A DNA stretch of 64,000 nucleotides from Mesoplasma syrphidae (lineage in GTDB: Bacteria; Bacillota_I; Bacilli_A; Mycoplasmatales; Mycoplasmataceae): positions 620,001 through 684,000 of the forward strand of contig NZ_CP025257.1 of NCBI RefSeq assembly GCF_002843565.1, written 5' to 3'. Shown one piece after another: positions 31,612-43,045 of this stretch (its first letter is position 1; each line of letters begins with the position of its first letter). Both the position numbers and the translations under genes were made by a program. Below the pieces are notes generated by a model that saw nothing but the letters and a program-made list of their open reading frames with translations, ran no database searches and was not told the origin of the DNA.

Positions 31612-33546
31612 TTAAACATACTTTCAATCACCAGTTAATACTTTTGTAAAGTCATATTCATTTAGATACAATAAACCATGCGATGTTTGCGATTTATTGG
31701 CTTGCTGTCCCCCAAGAAAACCTTGATTTTGGTTACTTGGATCTTTAATAATTGGATAACTTAAACCACGGTCATCGTTCATAGATCACATTGATAAGTA
31801 TGATAAGTTATTCACTTGAGCTCAACTATACAATTCTTTAGCATCTTCTAAAGTAAAAATTCCGTGTTCTGTATCGTTAACTCCAATCATTGGTGTTGAA
31901 CCCATCAAACTATAGGCTTGCTCATCAGTTATTTGCTCTTGATAATATTTTAATATTGATGCCTTAAGTTGGTCTTTTGTGCTTTCCATAGCCATAATAG
32001 CTAAATCGGCATTTGTTTTACCATTAGCTATAGCTTCATCATAAATAGCATTTCCATAATCCATGACCATTGGATTAACTTTTGGTAAAAATTCTAATGG
32101 CACTTGAGCATTTTTGTACTCTTCAATAAATGAATCAAGTACTTGTTGTCCTTTATTGGGACCACTTACAAGTCCAGTAGGTAAAACTGCAACTGTCAAT
32201 GAAAAGTCTCAATCATGATCTTTTTTAACCATTCCGGCCAATGTTTTTGCCAATAATCTAGTATCTTTGTTATAAATATCTAATTGCGCTTCACCTTCAA
32301 TATCAAAGTCAATAGATTTACTCATTGGTTGATTAACTAATGCTGCAGTTTCTTTTTGAAAGTTTACAAATGCATTTTCCAAATCCTTTTGGGCTTTTTG
32401 AGCATTTTTAGGATTTAATTTATTTGCCAAAACTCATGGCAAATATTTTTCTGGCTCGGCACCAGCATTATAACCACCATAAGAAATTTTAGTGTTCTTA
32501 AAAACTCCTGCATCAGCAATTGGTTTCAAAATATCAGGTACTAATTTTTTGTTTAAATATCATCAGTATGGTCCTTCAGGAATTGGGTCTTTTTTAGCAA
32601 CTCCAGCAAAAGAAATATCCAATTTATCTGTTTGACTTCCATCTTGAGCAGCAAATGCTAAAGTTATATGGTCAAGATTCATATTTTGTGCCAAAATTTC
32701 TTTCATGTTATCTCCAGCATATAAGGCTGCGTCAATGTAAGGCGCAAAATAAGTTTTTCCATTTCAATTTTCTTTTTTAACGTTTTTACTAGTACGGTTT
32801 GGATTAGCTTCTCCTCAAGTTGCAAAGGCACTTTTGTCTTTTCCAGGGGGATTTTCAATATAGCTTTCTTCATAAACACTAACTTTAAATTTAATTGGTT
32901 TGGCACTTCCATAACTAACAGTCACATTGTCTTGTCCAACTGAATTATTTTTTAAAGTAAAGACAATTTGATCACCAACAACTTTAGCTGTTGTAACCGG
33001 TTCTTTTTGAGGATACTCATTTTGCCCATATTGAGGGGCTTCAGTTTTGACAGCAATATTTGTTCCAGATGTTTTGTTTGCAACAGAAACTGCAACTGTT
33101 TTATTTGCTTCTTTTCCTTTAATAATTGTGACATCTTGTATCGGTTCAATATATGGAGTTGTTTGAGCAACTACTTCAACATCAAACTCAACGTTTCGAA
33201 CTCCTGGATATGAAACAATAATTTTAGTAGTTCCAAGAACTTGATTACCTCTCAAAGTTATTTCACTTTTATTAGTTTCATTAATTCCTGCTTCGGCAAT
33301 TTCAGGATGACTTGAAACAATTTTTGCACCATTTCTAAATGGGGCCCCGTTTGTTGATACTATGCTTATTTTTTTAATGCTATTTGTAGTTAGCCTTTGA
33401 TTACTTATTTTAGCAATTCCTTCAACTGCTGCATCGGGCACTCATGGGCCATTTTCATCCTCTTTTTTAGAATTACAAGCAACAACAGATAATGTTGTTG
33501 TTGCGGTCAGTCCTATAACTCCTAGTATTGACAACAGTTTTTTCAT
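31612..33546 (-). CDS. GH18 (chitinase-type) lipoprotein with N-terminal Ig-like region
   Basis: A 644-residue surface lipoprotein. The signal MKKLLSILGVIGLTATTTLS ends in lipobox SVVAC. Residues ~35-210 look like two beta-rich Ig-like (BIG2-type) modules, with GNQVLGTTKIIVSYPGV. From about 240 a glycoside hydrolase family 18 domain follows: YFAPYIDAALY, LDHITLAFAAQDG, ISYGG, the catalytic SIDFDIEGEAQ (DxDxE, with Glu as acid/base), VAVLPTGL, VNPMVMDYGN, GSTPMIGVNDTEHGIF and SMWSMNDDRG. All blocks known for bacterial chitinases of the DFDIEG type are present, so activity on chitin or another N-acetylglucosamine polymer is likely. Seven or more UGA Trp codons. The ribosome site is GGGAGAT. Confidence 0.9.
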
Positions 33547-33581
33547 ATTTTAATCTCCCAGTTTCCATTTTTTCATGCTTA

Positions 33582-33613
33582 AAAGTTATTTTTGAATAAT
33601 CAAAAATAACTTT
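33582..33613. terminator. perfect 14-base hairpin between the two GH18 genes
   Basis: The arms AAAGTTATTTTTGA and TCAAAAATAACTTT flank a four-base loop, just after the stop at 33618. On the minus strand only a short T run follows, so it may attenuate transcription or stabilise the 3' end rather than terminate fully. Confidence 0.6.
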
Positions 33614-33617
33614 AGTT

Positions 33618-36584
33618 TTATTTATTAGGGTTTAATACACCATCTGTTCAATGACCGCTAAGTGCTCTAGCAAAATCATATGCTTCTAGATAGGCAAGTC
33701 CATGTGATGTTAACGATTTAACAACCGGCTTATTAGAATAAATATCACGACCACGATCGTCATTCATTGATCATGTTCCAATATAAGCCAAACCATTTAA
33801 ATGAGCTCAGTTGTATAAATCTTTGGCATCTTCTAATGTAAATACTCCATGTACAGTATCATTTACACCAATCATTGGAGTCGCTCCAATTAGTTGGTAT
33901 AATCCACTATTCCCAATTGATACTTGTCCGTAGTTAGCCTCAATTGAAGTTGCCAAATTATTTTTTGTTGAATTAATAGCATTTTTTGCCAATTCAAAGT
34001 TTGTAATTTTATCAGAATCACGTGCTTTTGCATAAATTGGATCACCATAATCCATTAGCATTAAATTGATTACAGGTAAATCTTGTTGTCCAAGACCAGC
34101 TTTTTGAAATTCTTCAATGAAAATATTCATAACGTTGTAACCCACACTTGTTAATCCTGTTGGTAAGACAGGCAATGTAACTGAAAAATCTCAACTCTGA
34201 TCGTTTACTTTCATTTTTGCAATTGTTCTTGCCAATAAACGATTATCTTCATTTAATTCTTGAGCATGTCCTTCAATATCAAAATCAATTGCTTTTGGCA
34301 TTTTAACATCTGTTGTTCCATATTTTTTAGCAACTCCAACAAGTTCTTGTTGATATCCAACTAAAGCCTTTGTTAAATCTTCTTGAGCTTTTTTAGAATT
34401 TCCAGGATTTAGCTTGTTTGCCAAAGTTCAAGGATTTTTTTCAGTAAACCCACCAGTTGTTGCTCCACCATAAGCAACTTTGATGTTTTCAAAATTATTG
34501 CTTTCAGCTAATGGCTTCAGCATTTTTCCTCACAATTGAGTTTCTTCTCATCATGTATATCCTTCATTATCTTTTGCTTGTCCAGCAATTGACATTTCAA
34601 TAGCATCACCATGATGGTTAACTTGTTGAACAAAGGCTAGTGTTAAATGATCCATTGTAGGAACTTCTGTCATAATTTCTTTCATATCATTTCCCTGGTA
34701 TAAACCAGCATCTAAGTAAGGAGAAAAATATGTATTTGGATTTGCTTGTTCTTGCTTTGTAACCTTAGCTGTTCTATTAGGATTGGCTTCTTCTCATGAA
34801 CTATACATGCTTTTTCCTGGTCCAGTTGGCGGTGGCGGATTTGAACCTTCAGTTTCACCAGCACCTCCAGCTCCTTGCCCAGGTCCACCAATTCCAGGTC
34901 CTTCTCATGAACCTTCTCCAGGGTTATCTAAATCAGTATTTTTTTGAATATCTTTTTGATAATCAATTCCCCCGATTTTTATAACATCTTCAACTGATTT
35001 TGCTTCCTGAGGAATATCGCTGTCTTCCAGTATAGTCCCATTTAGCGCTTTTGCATATGTAAATTGCTCAAATCCTGATCCAGAACGAACATTTTGATTT
35101 AGGGCATTTTGATCTGCTTGTGCAGGTCCAGTTAACCCATTATCATCAAAGTAACTAGGAGCATCACGAGAAATATAAAACATTCCGATACCACCCAATT
35201 TTTCTGATTCTGCTCATTTTCTTAAATCTAAAGCGTTTTTAGGTGTGAAATTATAAGCAGCTTGTTCAGCACGACGACCAATTCAAGGAGTAACTTTAAC
35301 TTTTCTTGATGATTTATCTAAAGTTTCATCACTTCCATTATTAATTGTGCGATGCATTTTTTGTCAATTAATATGAGTTTTTAAAACTCCCGCTTTTGTA
35401 GTTTCTAAGACTCAATTTGGATCTGTAATTTCATTAGGAACTGTTAAATATCCTGCGACTAAATTTAATCTAAAATTCATTCCCAAATATTTTGTAAAGT
35501 TGTATAAAGGGAATGCTTCATCTCCAAGCAATTTTAAACTTCCTGTCTCTAAAAATCCATCACTAATTGCTACACCATCTTTAGTTGACATAACTAGTGA
35601 TAATTGAACATCATAGCCAATATCTTTTTCAACAAGAATTTTTAAAGCACTTGCTAATAATCTTTGAGAATCAGCATAGTTTCCACTTGCTGACAAATAA
35701 GGAGCAGCAAAGTAAAAATCAAACTTTTTAGTTTCATATTTTTCAGAAATTTTTTCTAAAACTCCAGCTAACTGCTCGGGAGTTTTATTATTTTGTCAAG
35801 CTGTATGTCATAGCGAATTTGCAAAAGGACCAAATGATATACGAAGATTATCAGAATTTAAATGTCCTGTGTTTTCATTACCTTCTCATTTAGTTTGTTT
35901 TCCCGTTGTTCCCGTTCAATTACGGTAACGATCATTAAATCATTTAGCATACTCTGTTTCATCTTTTTCATCTGCTAAAATTCCTTGATTTCCCTTTGCA
36001 GGAGCAGCGTTTCACATTGGCACTAGTTCACCAGTGTCAGATGCATTTTGCATAAATCCTAAAGTGATTTCACTTGAATCTGTAATAACATCTTTTTTAC
36101 CAGCTATTTCGCCCAAATCATTATAAACTATATTATTGGTTTTATGTTTTTCTAACGATTCCATTGCTTCAGTTCTAGCTGCAGAACTTCGACCCTTTTC
36201 TTTCATTAAATATTCAGCAGTATCTTCTACAATTCCCATATCCGCATATGGAGTAAACTGTAGCTTATCTTCTACTTGCAAAATATTTTTGTCGGCCAAG
36301 GTAGACTTATCACTTGGATTGGCAGCTTGTTCTAATGTTCTGCTTACTTTTTGAGAATAATCTGTCTTCAAAACTTCTTGTCATTTTTGATTTTTAACAG
36401 ATTGCTCTTTAATTTTATAAAGTTCTTCTAAATTTCCTTGACCTTTTCATTTATCTCCAGTTTCAAATCCATCATTTTTTTCAGGTTTTGGAATTGGTGT
36501 TATTGATGAAAAACAAGATACTGTTGTTGTCAATAGTGGAACAGTTATTGTAACTACTCCTAAGACTGTTAATAATTTTTTCAT
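33618..36584 (-). CDS. two-domain GH18 lipoprotein (first domain degenerate, second intact)
   Basis: A 988-residue lipoprotein in one frame when UGA is Trp. The signal ends in lipobox TVSC (Cys24). Residues ~110-480 form a GH18-like domain (TPYADMG, ITLGFMQ, LRISFGPFAN, GMNFRLNLVAGY, VTPWIGRRAEQA, GIGMFYISRDAP), in which the catalytic strand reads KFDFYFAAPYL instead of DFDIEG; the acid/base Glu is lost. A Gly/Pro-rich linker follows (about 545-590), containing GIGGPGQGAGGAGE and PPPPTGPG. The second GH18 domain is complete: YFSPYLDAGLY, MDHLTLAFVQQ, AIDFDIEGHAQ, LPVLPTGL, INLMLMDYGD, GATPMIGVND and GTWSMNDDRGR. The first domain may bind glycan; the second would hydrolyse it. Ribosome site AAAGGTC. 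Confidence 0.9.
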
Positions 36585-36647
36585 ATCTTAAGACCTTTCT
36601 TCTTGTTTCGACATTATTTGTTACACATATAAACTTTTATATAGCTA

Positions 36648-38978
36648 CTAATTTTTATGTAGTGCTTTTAAATACTCATTTAATGTTCCATCTTCTTGAA
36701 GCTCATAAAATGCTTTTTCATAAGCTTGTAAATCTGGTGAATTTCCTTCCAAATATTGATTGCTATCGGCAATAACCTCGTCTAATTGTTCAATTAAAGG
36801 CGTTTTAACTTCTGCAACCAAATCGCTATTTTCCTTAGAAATAACAGCTGGTCCAATTGGATCTAATCTTTTATCCTTTTTAGAAACAACTTCTTGTTTA
36901 GGCTTTTCAGTTATATTGAAATATTTTTTAACTAAGCTGTCCAATTCTTTGACATTTACATATTTTTTGTCATTTCTAGCTGCCACTTCTTTTAATAATT
37001 TTTGATTTTCAGTTTTTAAATGATTATTAGTTTCAGCAATACTTTCTTTAAGAACAGAGGCCTTACTTTCAGCAATTTTTTTATCAAAATTGTTTTTTAA
37101 GACATCAATTTCTTTATTTAATGACTTCGTTTTTGATGCAGCAGTTTTGGATTGAGCCTTTTTATAATTATCAAACTGCTTTTTTACTTCAGCCAAAATT
37201 TCTAACTTGATTTTTTCAGAATCAATAGCTTGGCTCGGTTGCAAATTATTAAATTCATTTTTTACTTCGTTTATACTTTCAGCTAAATCATTTAAATTAA
37301 GTTGAAATTTATTAAACTCAGATGAAATTAAATGATTTTGTGATTCAACTGCTTCATTTACAAAATTCATTGTTTGTTTATGCAAAACTTCAGCTTTGTC
37401 ATTTGAAGTTAATTTTAAAACTTGCTGAGCTAAGTCTTCATAATTTTTTGACTGAGCATTAACTAATTCAACTGTGTCTTTAACTTTTTTGGAGTCAGCT
37501 AAAACCTTACGTTCATTTTCTAATAAAATTTCATGAATCATTTTCAAGTTTGATTGTAAAACATATTCCAACTCGGCATTTAGGGCATGAACTTCTTGTA
37601 CTAAACTTTCCTTATGATCAGGTGAGTTATTATTATTTTGCAATTCAACTAAGGCAGTTTTGAATGAGTCAGTAATTTCTTTTTTAATATTGCTTACTTG
37701 TTCTTCTGAAACAAATGATTTACAATAATCCATTAAATTTTTAATAGAGTTTTTAGACTCTTCAGTTTCTTTTCGCAGGCTTTCAATTTCACTAACAGTT
37801 GATGCTTTTTCTAATTCAGCTGTTTTAATTTGTAATTCTTGAACAGCTTTTATATTTTCTTGAATTTTAGAAACAATTTCATTTTTAGTTAATTCTAAAT
37901 CTTCGTGCATTACTAAATTTTGAGTATCATTAGATATACTTTCAACTTGACTAGCAAAAACAAATAGCTCTTGTTTCAAGTTTTCAATATCTTGCTCTAG
38001 CACCGTATTTTGAAGAATTCCATCATTAAACTGATTTAATTCAATTTGTTTTAATTTTTCATAAATCATAGTTAGAATTTCGTTTTTTGTAGATTCTAAA
38101 TCATGTTTTAAAACTAAGTTTTCTGAATTTTTTTCTATTTCATTTATTTGATTTAAGAAGTAATTGATGTCATTTCTTAATGACTTAACTTCTTTGCCTA
38201 TTTCTTCACTTTGAGACGCCATTTCACTAATTTGCAAAATGTTTATATTTTTGAATTTATTTTTGATCTTATCTACAATTTCAGCTTTAACAGCTTCCAA
38301 ATCTTTTTGTAAAACAACCTTAGAAGAAGTTTGTTGTATGTTTTTCATTTCATTTGCAAAGTTAGCCAAATCAATTTTTAGTCTGTTAATCTCACTATTG
38401 TCAATTTGAGGATTTTGTTGAAACTCTTTGAAGGCATTTTGTTGAGTTTCAATGGTATCAATTTTTTTCTCAATGTTAGTAATAGTTTTTACCTTCAAAG
38501 TATCTAGCATCGCTTGCAGTTCTTCAATTTTTTTCAAAACTTCAGGTTCATTTAATGTTGCTAGTCTAGTTTCAGCTTCTTGTTGAACTATTTTGTTTTG
38601 ATTATTTTTAGTTTCATTTTCTAAAAATGATTTTGAAGTTGCTTGTAAACTATTAATTGTCTGAATAATTTCTTTTTTCAAAGCGCTTTCCAAACCATCA
38701 ATTTTAGAATCCATAAATGAAACTACCTTATTTAAATCTTGATTTTGACTTTGTTTTTCATAAATTGAATTTGCTTTATTAAGATTATTAAAAGAAGCTT
38801 CAACTTTTACATTTTGCTGTCTTTCATCAATTATGTTGTCATAAAGAGATTCTATTTGAATAGCTGCATCATTATATGAATTACATATTTTTACTACTTT
38901 GTTTTCATCATTTTTTATGTAAAAATAGTTTCCAATTTTTTCAATAAAAAACTTAGAATGATTATTGTTTTTTAACAT
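36648..38978 (-). CDS. long coiled-coil protein
   Basis: A 776-residue protein without signal peptide or membrane segment. The N-terminal ~45 residues look globular (FFIEKIGNYFYIKNDENKV, then a YNDAAIQIESLYDN segment), resembling a small beta domain. From about 60 to 690 the sequence is Glu/Lys/Gln/Asn-rich heptad-like coiled coil with imperfect repeats of 80-90 residues containing the pattern LVLKHDLESTKNEIL / LVMHEDLELTKNEIV / VVLQKDLEAVKAEIV. The last ~80 residues are less regular and end in LNEYLKALHKN. It starts 18 bases after the ABC ATPase gene stop, which implies cotranscription and a role linked to that ABC system, perhaps a cytosolic scaffold. There is no internal UGA. No family recognised. 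Confidence 0.85.
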   Translation of the reverse strand: MLKNNNHSKFFIEKIGNYFYIKNDENKVVKICNSYNDAAIQIESLYDNIIDERQQNVKVEASFNNLNKANSIYEKQSQNQDLNKVVSFMDSKIDGLESALKKEIIQTINSLQATSKSFLENETKNNQNKIVQQEAETRLATLNEPEVLKKIEELQAMLDTLKVKTITNIEKKIDTIETQQNAFKEFQQNPQIDNSEINRLKIDLANFANEMKNIQQTSSKVVLQKDLEAVKAEIVDKIKNKFKNINILQISEMASQSEEIGKEVKSLRNDINYFLNQINEIEKNSENLVLKHDLESTKNEILTMIYEKLKQIELNQFNDGILQNTVLEQDIENLKQELFVFASQVESISNDTQNLVMHEDLELTKNEIVSKIQENIKAVQELQIKTAELEKASTVSEIESLRKETEESKNSIKNLMDYCKSFVSEEQVSNIKKEITDSFKTALVELQNNNNSPDHKESLVQEVHALNAELEYVLQSNLKMIHEILLENERKVLADSKKVKDTVELVNAQSKNYEDLAQQVLKLTSNDKAEVLHKQTMNFVNEAVESQNHLISSEFNKFQLNLNDLAESINEVKNEFNNLQPSQAIDSEKIKLEILAEVKKQFDNYKKAQSKTAASKTKSLNKEIDVLKNNFDKKIAESKASVLKESIAETNNHLKTENQKLLKEVAARNDKKYVNVKELDSLVKKYFNITEKPKQEVVSKKDKRLDPIGPAVISKENSDLVAEVKTPLIEQLDEVIADSNQYLEGNSPDLQAYEKAFYELQEDGTLNEYLKALHKN

Positions 38979-38996
38979 ACATTCTCTTTTCTATGC

Positions 38997-40526
38997 CTAT
39001 CAAAAAAGTTGATTTTTTTGTTCGGCAATTTCTGAATTTTCATTAATTAGCACAATGTTAATTCGATTAATTTTAAGATTTCTTTTTTTTGTAATTTTTG
39101 ATCCATTTTTATTTGTATTTTTTAAAATTTGAGCAAACATTTTTGAGGTAGTTTCATCTTTAACATTTCTTAAGAGAATTTCTACTGCTAATTTAGCAAT
39201 TCCCTCTTCATACTTAGTTAAAAAATTTTCTTTAAGCAAAATTTTTACAGAATTTGTCAATTCTTTTTTATCTATATCTGACAGAATTTCGTTTCGATTA
39301 AAAAATATATCAAGAATTTCAATAATTTTGTTTGTTACTTCTGTATTGATTTGCTTATTTCTCATTGTTTCAAGTAGCATTTTATTTTCTTCAATTAATG
39401 CTGTTTTTTCAGTACGATATTCTTCACTTGAAGAGTTTTTTATTTTGCGCTTAAGTTTATACCCTGATTTAGCTAATAAAGAGAAAAGTTTAATTCTACT
39501 TACTGTTGTTAACTTTTTAAAGTAAAACTCTAACTCTTTTACTTGCTCAGAATATACCAAAGAATTGTAAATTGATTCAAAATTCATTGGGATATTAACA
39601 ATTTCTTCTAAAAACAGATTGTATTTAATTATTAACGCCATCAAAAAGTTTATTTTGTCGCTTTCCTGCTTTAAAACACCAATCTCTAAAGTATTATTTT
39701 CAATATCTTCACTAAAAATTTCTAAACCTGAACTTAATAGATGAGCTTTAAAGTCTTTATAACTAGAATGCTTGGCAATATCTGTTTTAAAATACAGTTT
39801 ACTTCTAAAATATAGCTTAAGATTTTTTAATTCTGATTGATAAATAATTTGTCCGTGTTCAATTAAAATAATGTCATCTACCATATCAAAAACTTCATCA
39901 ATATTATGAACAACTAGTAAAACAGTTTTATCCATATTTTTATATTCTAGTAATATTTCTTTAATTTTTTTTCTTCACACTGAATCCAAATTTGCTCCAG
40001 GCTCATCTAAAATAATTAAATTAGGATCTTTTAATAAACTGATAATTAGATTTAATCTATTTTTCATTCCTCATGAAAAATCTTTTAATTTCTTATCACT
40101 ATGCTCTTTCAATTGAAACAGTTCCAGCAACTTGTCAATTTGCTCTTCTGCATATTTTTTAGATAAACCCATAACTTTTGAAATCTGATTCAAATACGTG
40201 ATCAGCTTAATATCGTAAGTAATAAAATCCATTTGAGTATAAAACCCAATTTCGCTATTAATCTTGTAACCAGAAATTGACTTGCGTCGATATCCATTAA
40301 TATCAATTGTGCCTTTATAACGAGCATAAGAACCCATAATTGAATTTAAAATAACTGATTTTCCTGAACCACTTCGTCCAATTAAAATTGTTACTTTATT
40401 TTTTTTAATACCAAAATTTAGTGGACCAATTCTTTCTTTATAATTAAATTTTTTAAAATAATTAGTAAATCGAATTATATCATCGCTACTTTGCTCTGCT
40501 GGTAATAGTAATGTTTTGTCGCTCAT
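38997..40526 (-). CDS. ABC transporter ATPase with long C-terminal extension
   Basis: A 509-residue cytosolic ATPase. Walker A GRSGSGKS, Q loop GFYTQMDFITYD, signature DFSWGMKNRL (the family's LSGGQ/LSGGM form is altered but recognisable), Walker B LIILDEPGANLDS and H-loop LLVVHNIDEV are present in the first ~240 residues, so it should hydrolyse ATP. About 260 further residues follow: an alpha/beta segment (to ~350) and a helical Lys/Glu-rich tail. The apparent end at QNQLF in the standard code is UGA; the true stop is the next codon, TAG. The ATG immediately follows the permease stop, so the two are translationally coupled. Confidence 0.9.
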
Positions 40527-42455
40527 TTATTTCAAATCCTTTCTAATAAATAGATATACAGATATTGCAGCTGTTAATAACAGAAAGGCAACTTGAATTG
40601 CTAAATATAACTGAATATTTGGTCTTTGAGTTCCACTAATTTTGTTATTCTCATCGTTTACAACAACTTTGAATTTGACATTTGTGAAAAATATATTGTC
40701 TTGTGATTCAAAATTAATAGAAGACTTGCTGCCAAAGTTAAATCAATATTGATCTCACTCTTTTCCTGCATAGTGATTGAAATAGCTATTCATATTAGCT
40801 GGAAATAAAACTAAGTTTAATAATTGGTAGTTTTTCATATAACGTTCATAATCATTAAAGTTTTCATTGCGAAGTACTTCAGATTCTGTAATAATTACAT
40901 AATTAGATGTTTGATTAATAAAGTTATCCTCTAAAATTCTAATAAACAACTCAAAATACATTTGTTCACTAAAAGCATTCATCAGTGCTTTGTAGTTATT
41001 AGCATATTCAGGTTCATTTCTATTTGTGCTAAAAGATAAGTCATAGTTTTTTGAACTTTCAGTTGCAAAATAGTTGTTAAAAATGTAACTTTGAAAAAAA
41101 GCATTTGTAATATTGGCTTCAATATTTTTATTAGTTTCAGGTTCTACTTCTTTGCCTGGTTTTGACATTGTAGAAACAGCACTATTGATTTGTAAAGACA
41201 AGTATTTACCATAATTGTTATAGTTTGAACTTCACATTTTTTCTAGCATTTCTTGTTCATTAGAAATTGCTGGATAAACACTTTTGAAAGTACTTTCATA
41301 ATAATTAAAAAAATCGATTAAGTCCGATAAAACAGCCTTATGTTCTGCATCATCTGTAGTTTCATAAACATCTTTAATTGATTCAATATTTTTGAACTTA
41401 TTTTTAAAGCTAAGTTTGATATCAACAACATCGCCCTTTGAAAAATCAGTTACTCCACTTCTGCTAGTGATAGTATCAATTTTCAATTTTGTTGTTGTAC
41501 TTCCATTAACTAAAAGGGGCTCTTCTTTAGTATTAATAATCCCTAAATCACTCCACATAACCATTCGCGAATTAAGTTCTTCTCTACCTTCATAGTTTGC
41601 AATTGTATAACTTTTGCTAATATAATAATCATTTATATATTTACTTAGATGAGGAAATTTAATATGACCCTTATTAACATTTTCGTTAAAAATAAGAGCA
41701 TTATTAATTTCTGATCCCTTGTACATAAATGAACTTCCCGATCTGTCAACAAATGTTATTTGTGTGTCATTCATTTTAGTTGCAAAAAATTGTTGCGGCA
41801 AACTTGATATGAATAATGACAATAGCACAAAAGACAAAATTATTGATACAATTTGTTGTTTGCAAAATAATGTTAAGAAAAATAAAAAACTAATGAAAAA
41901 GATTGAACAGGCTGTTTGGTAAGCTAAATTAGTAAATAAGTATCTAATTCCATATGAATTTCCTGTATTTAAAAGCACCATTGATACCGTTGATAAAATA
42001 TTTAATGCAAGTATTCCTAAAAAAATTGCTACTCATATACTTATTAAAATTGTTATTCTTTTTGTTTTTTGCTGAATAATAATTGTCATAGTTTGATCTT
42101 CAAATTTGTTATGCAAAAAATATGTCACTAATCTAGAAACTAAAATTAATAATAAAACCGTATTAATTAAGTAATATCAGTTGAAAACTACAATGGGTGA
42201 ACTTTGAACTTTTGCCATAATCCCAAAAACAATTGCAAATACAAAACCAATTCCAAAAATAATTAAAAAAGCTTTATCAATAAAGATCAGTTTTAAAAAA
42301 TAGACTAGTAAGTTATAAAAACTTACATTTTTTCCTTTCTCTTTTTCTTGCTTTCTTGTTTTTTTATTTAATGCAGCTGAAGAAATTCTTGTAATATTTG
42401 TTAATTCTGGTTCATCCAGAATTTCTTCTACTTCAGTGTTTATATTTGATACCAT
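40527..42455 (-). CDS. ABC-2-type permease with large extracytoplasmic domain
   Basis: A 642-residue membrane protein. A cytosolic N-terminus (~65 residues, Lys/Glu-rich) precedes membrane segments at about 70-95, 105-125, 140-165, 185-205 and 210-230. A hydrophilic outer domain of roughly 370 residues follows, and one final membrane segment, LYLAIQVAFLLLTAAISVYL, ends in a short basic tail. This topology fits ABC-2-type exporters that work as homodimers with a big external loop. It includes several UGA Trp codons. The start is the ATG at 42455, five bases after AGGAGG, not the TTG at 42458. The ATPase gene starts at the next base after its stop. Substrate unknown; export or surface assembly is inferred. 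Confidence 0.83.
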
Positions 42456-42500
42456 CAATACCTCCTAAGATACCTATTTAATAAATCTAAATATTTATTT

Positions 42501-42986
42501 TTATTTCAAAATAGCAACTAAGTCACCTTTTTTGACTTCTCCAAATTTTAATATTTTCAAAGTCTTTTCATTAACATTAGTTAATAAGATCGGAACATTT
42601 ATAATCTGGTCAATCTCTTCTTTTAAATCCGTCTTATTTTTTTTGAGACTAATGTCGCATAATGTACGTAATGCTTTAACCTTTTTGCCATTTTCAGTGT
42701 TTGAAACAAATTTGTCAATTTTTCAATGATTATCTTCAAGTACCAAAAAAAGTAACATTTGAATTCCTGCCTTGGTTTTTATTTTATAAGCTCTCTTTGT
42801 TTTCAAGATCATAACAATTTTTCCTGAAATTGGAGAAACAAAGGAATGTTTCAAAGTTTGTAAAACAAACCCTTCTTTCGCAATAATTTCTTTAATAGAA
42901 CTATTACTAATAGCGCTAAGATCAAGAATGCTGCCATCAGCTGGAGCATAAATTTTTATAGCTCTATTTTGTTTAATAAACATCAT
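42501..42986 (-). CDS. PTS EIIA(Glc)-like protein lacking the phosphorylation histidines
   Basis: A 161-residue protein. The N-terminal ~90 residues resemble the glucose-type EIIA domain: IYAPADGSILDLSAISN, an EGFVLQTLKHSFVSPISGKI strand pair and ILKTKRAYKIKTKAGIQ. In active EIIA the last block is TKHAigI and the next is LIHvGIDT; here these are TKRAYKI (His to Arg65) and LLFLVLED (His to Phe80). Both the phosphate-accepting and the supporting His are therefore missing, so it cannot act in phosphotransfer. The fold may be reused as a regulatory or binding module. It lies 45 bases upstream of the ABC permease and 59 bases downstream of lipoprotein H. Start at 42986 (double ATG), AAGGTAA upstream. 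UGA Trp at residue 88. Confidence 0.75.
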
Positions 42987-43045
42987 TAATTATTTACCTT
43001 ATCCTTTTACTACGTTTTATATAAAACTGATTTTTATATAATTAG

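Noticed and set aside
32952-33213. Open frames on both strands over the Ig-like part of the GH18 gene
   Set aside because: They are shadows of the lipoprotein frame, with biased composition and no ribosome sites.
42456-42458. TTG start for the ABC permease
   Set aside because: It is only two bases from AGGAGG; the ATG three bases later has proper spacing.
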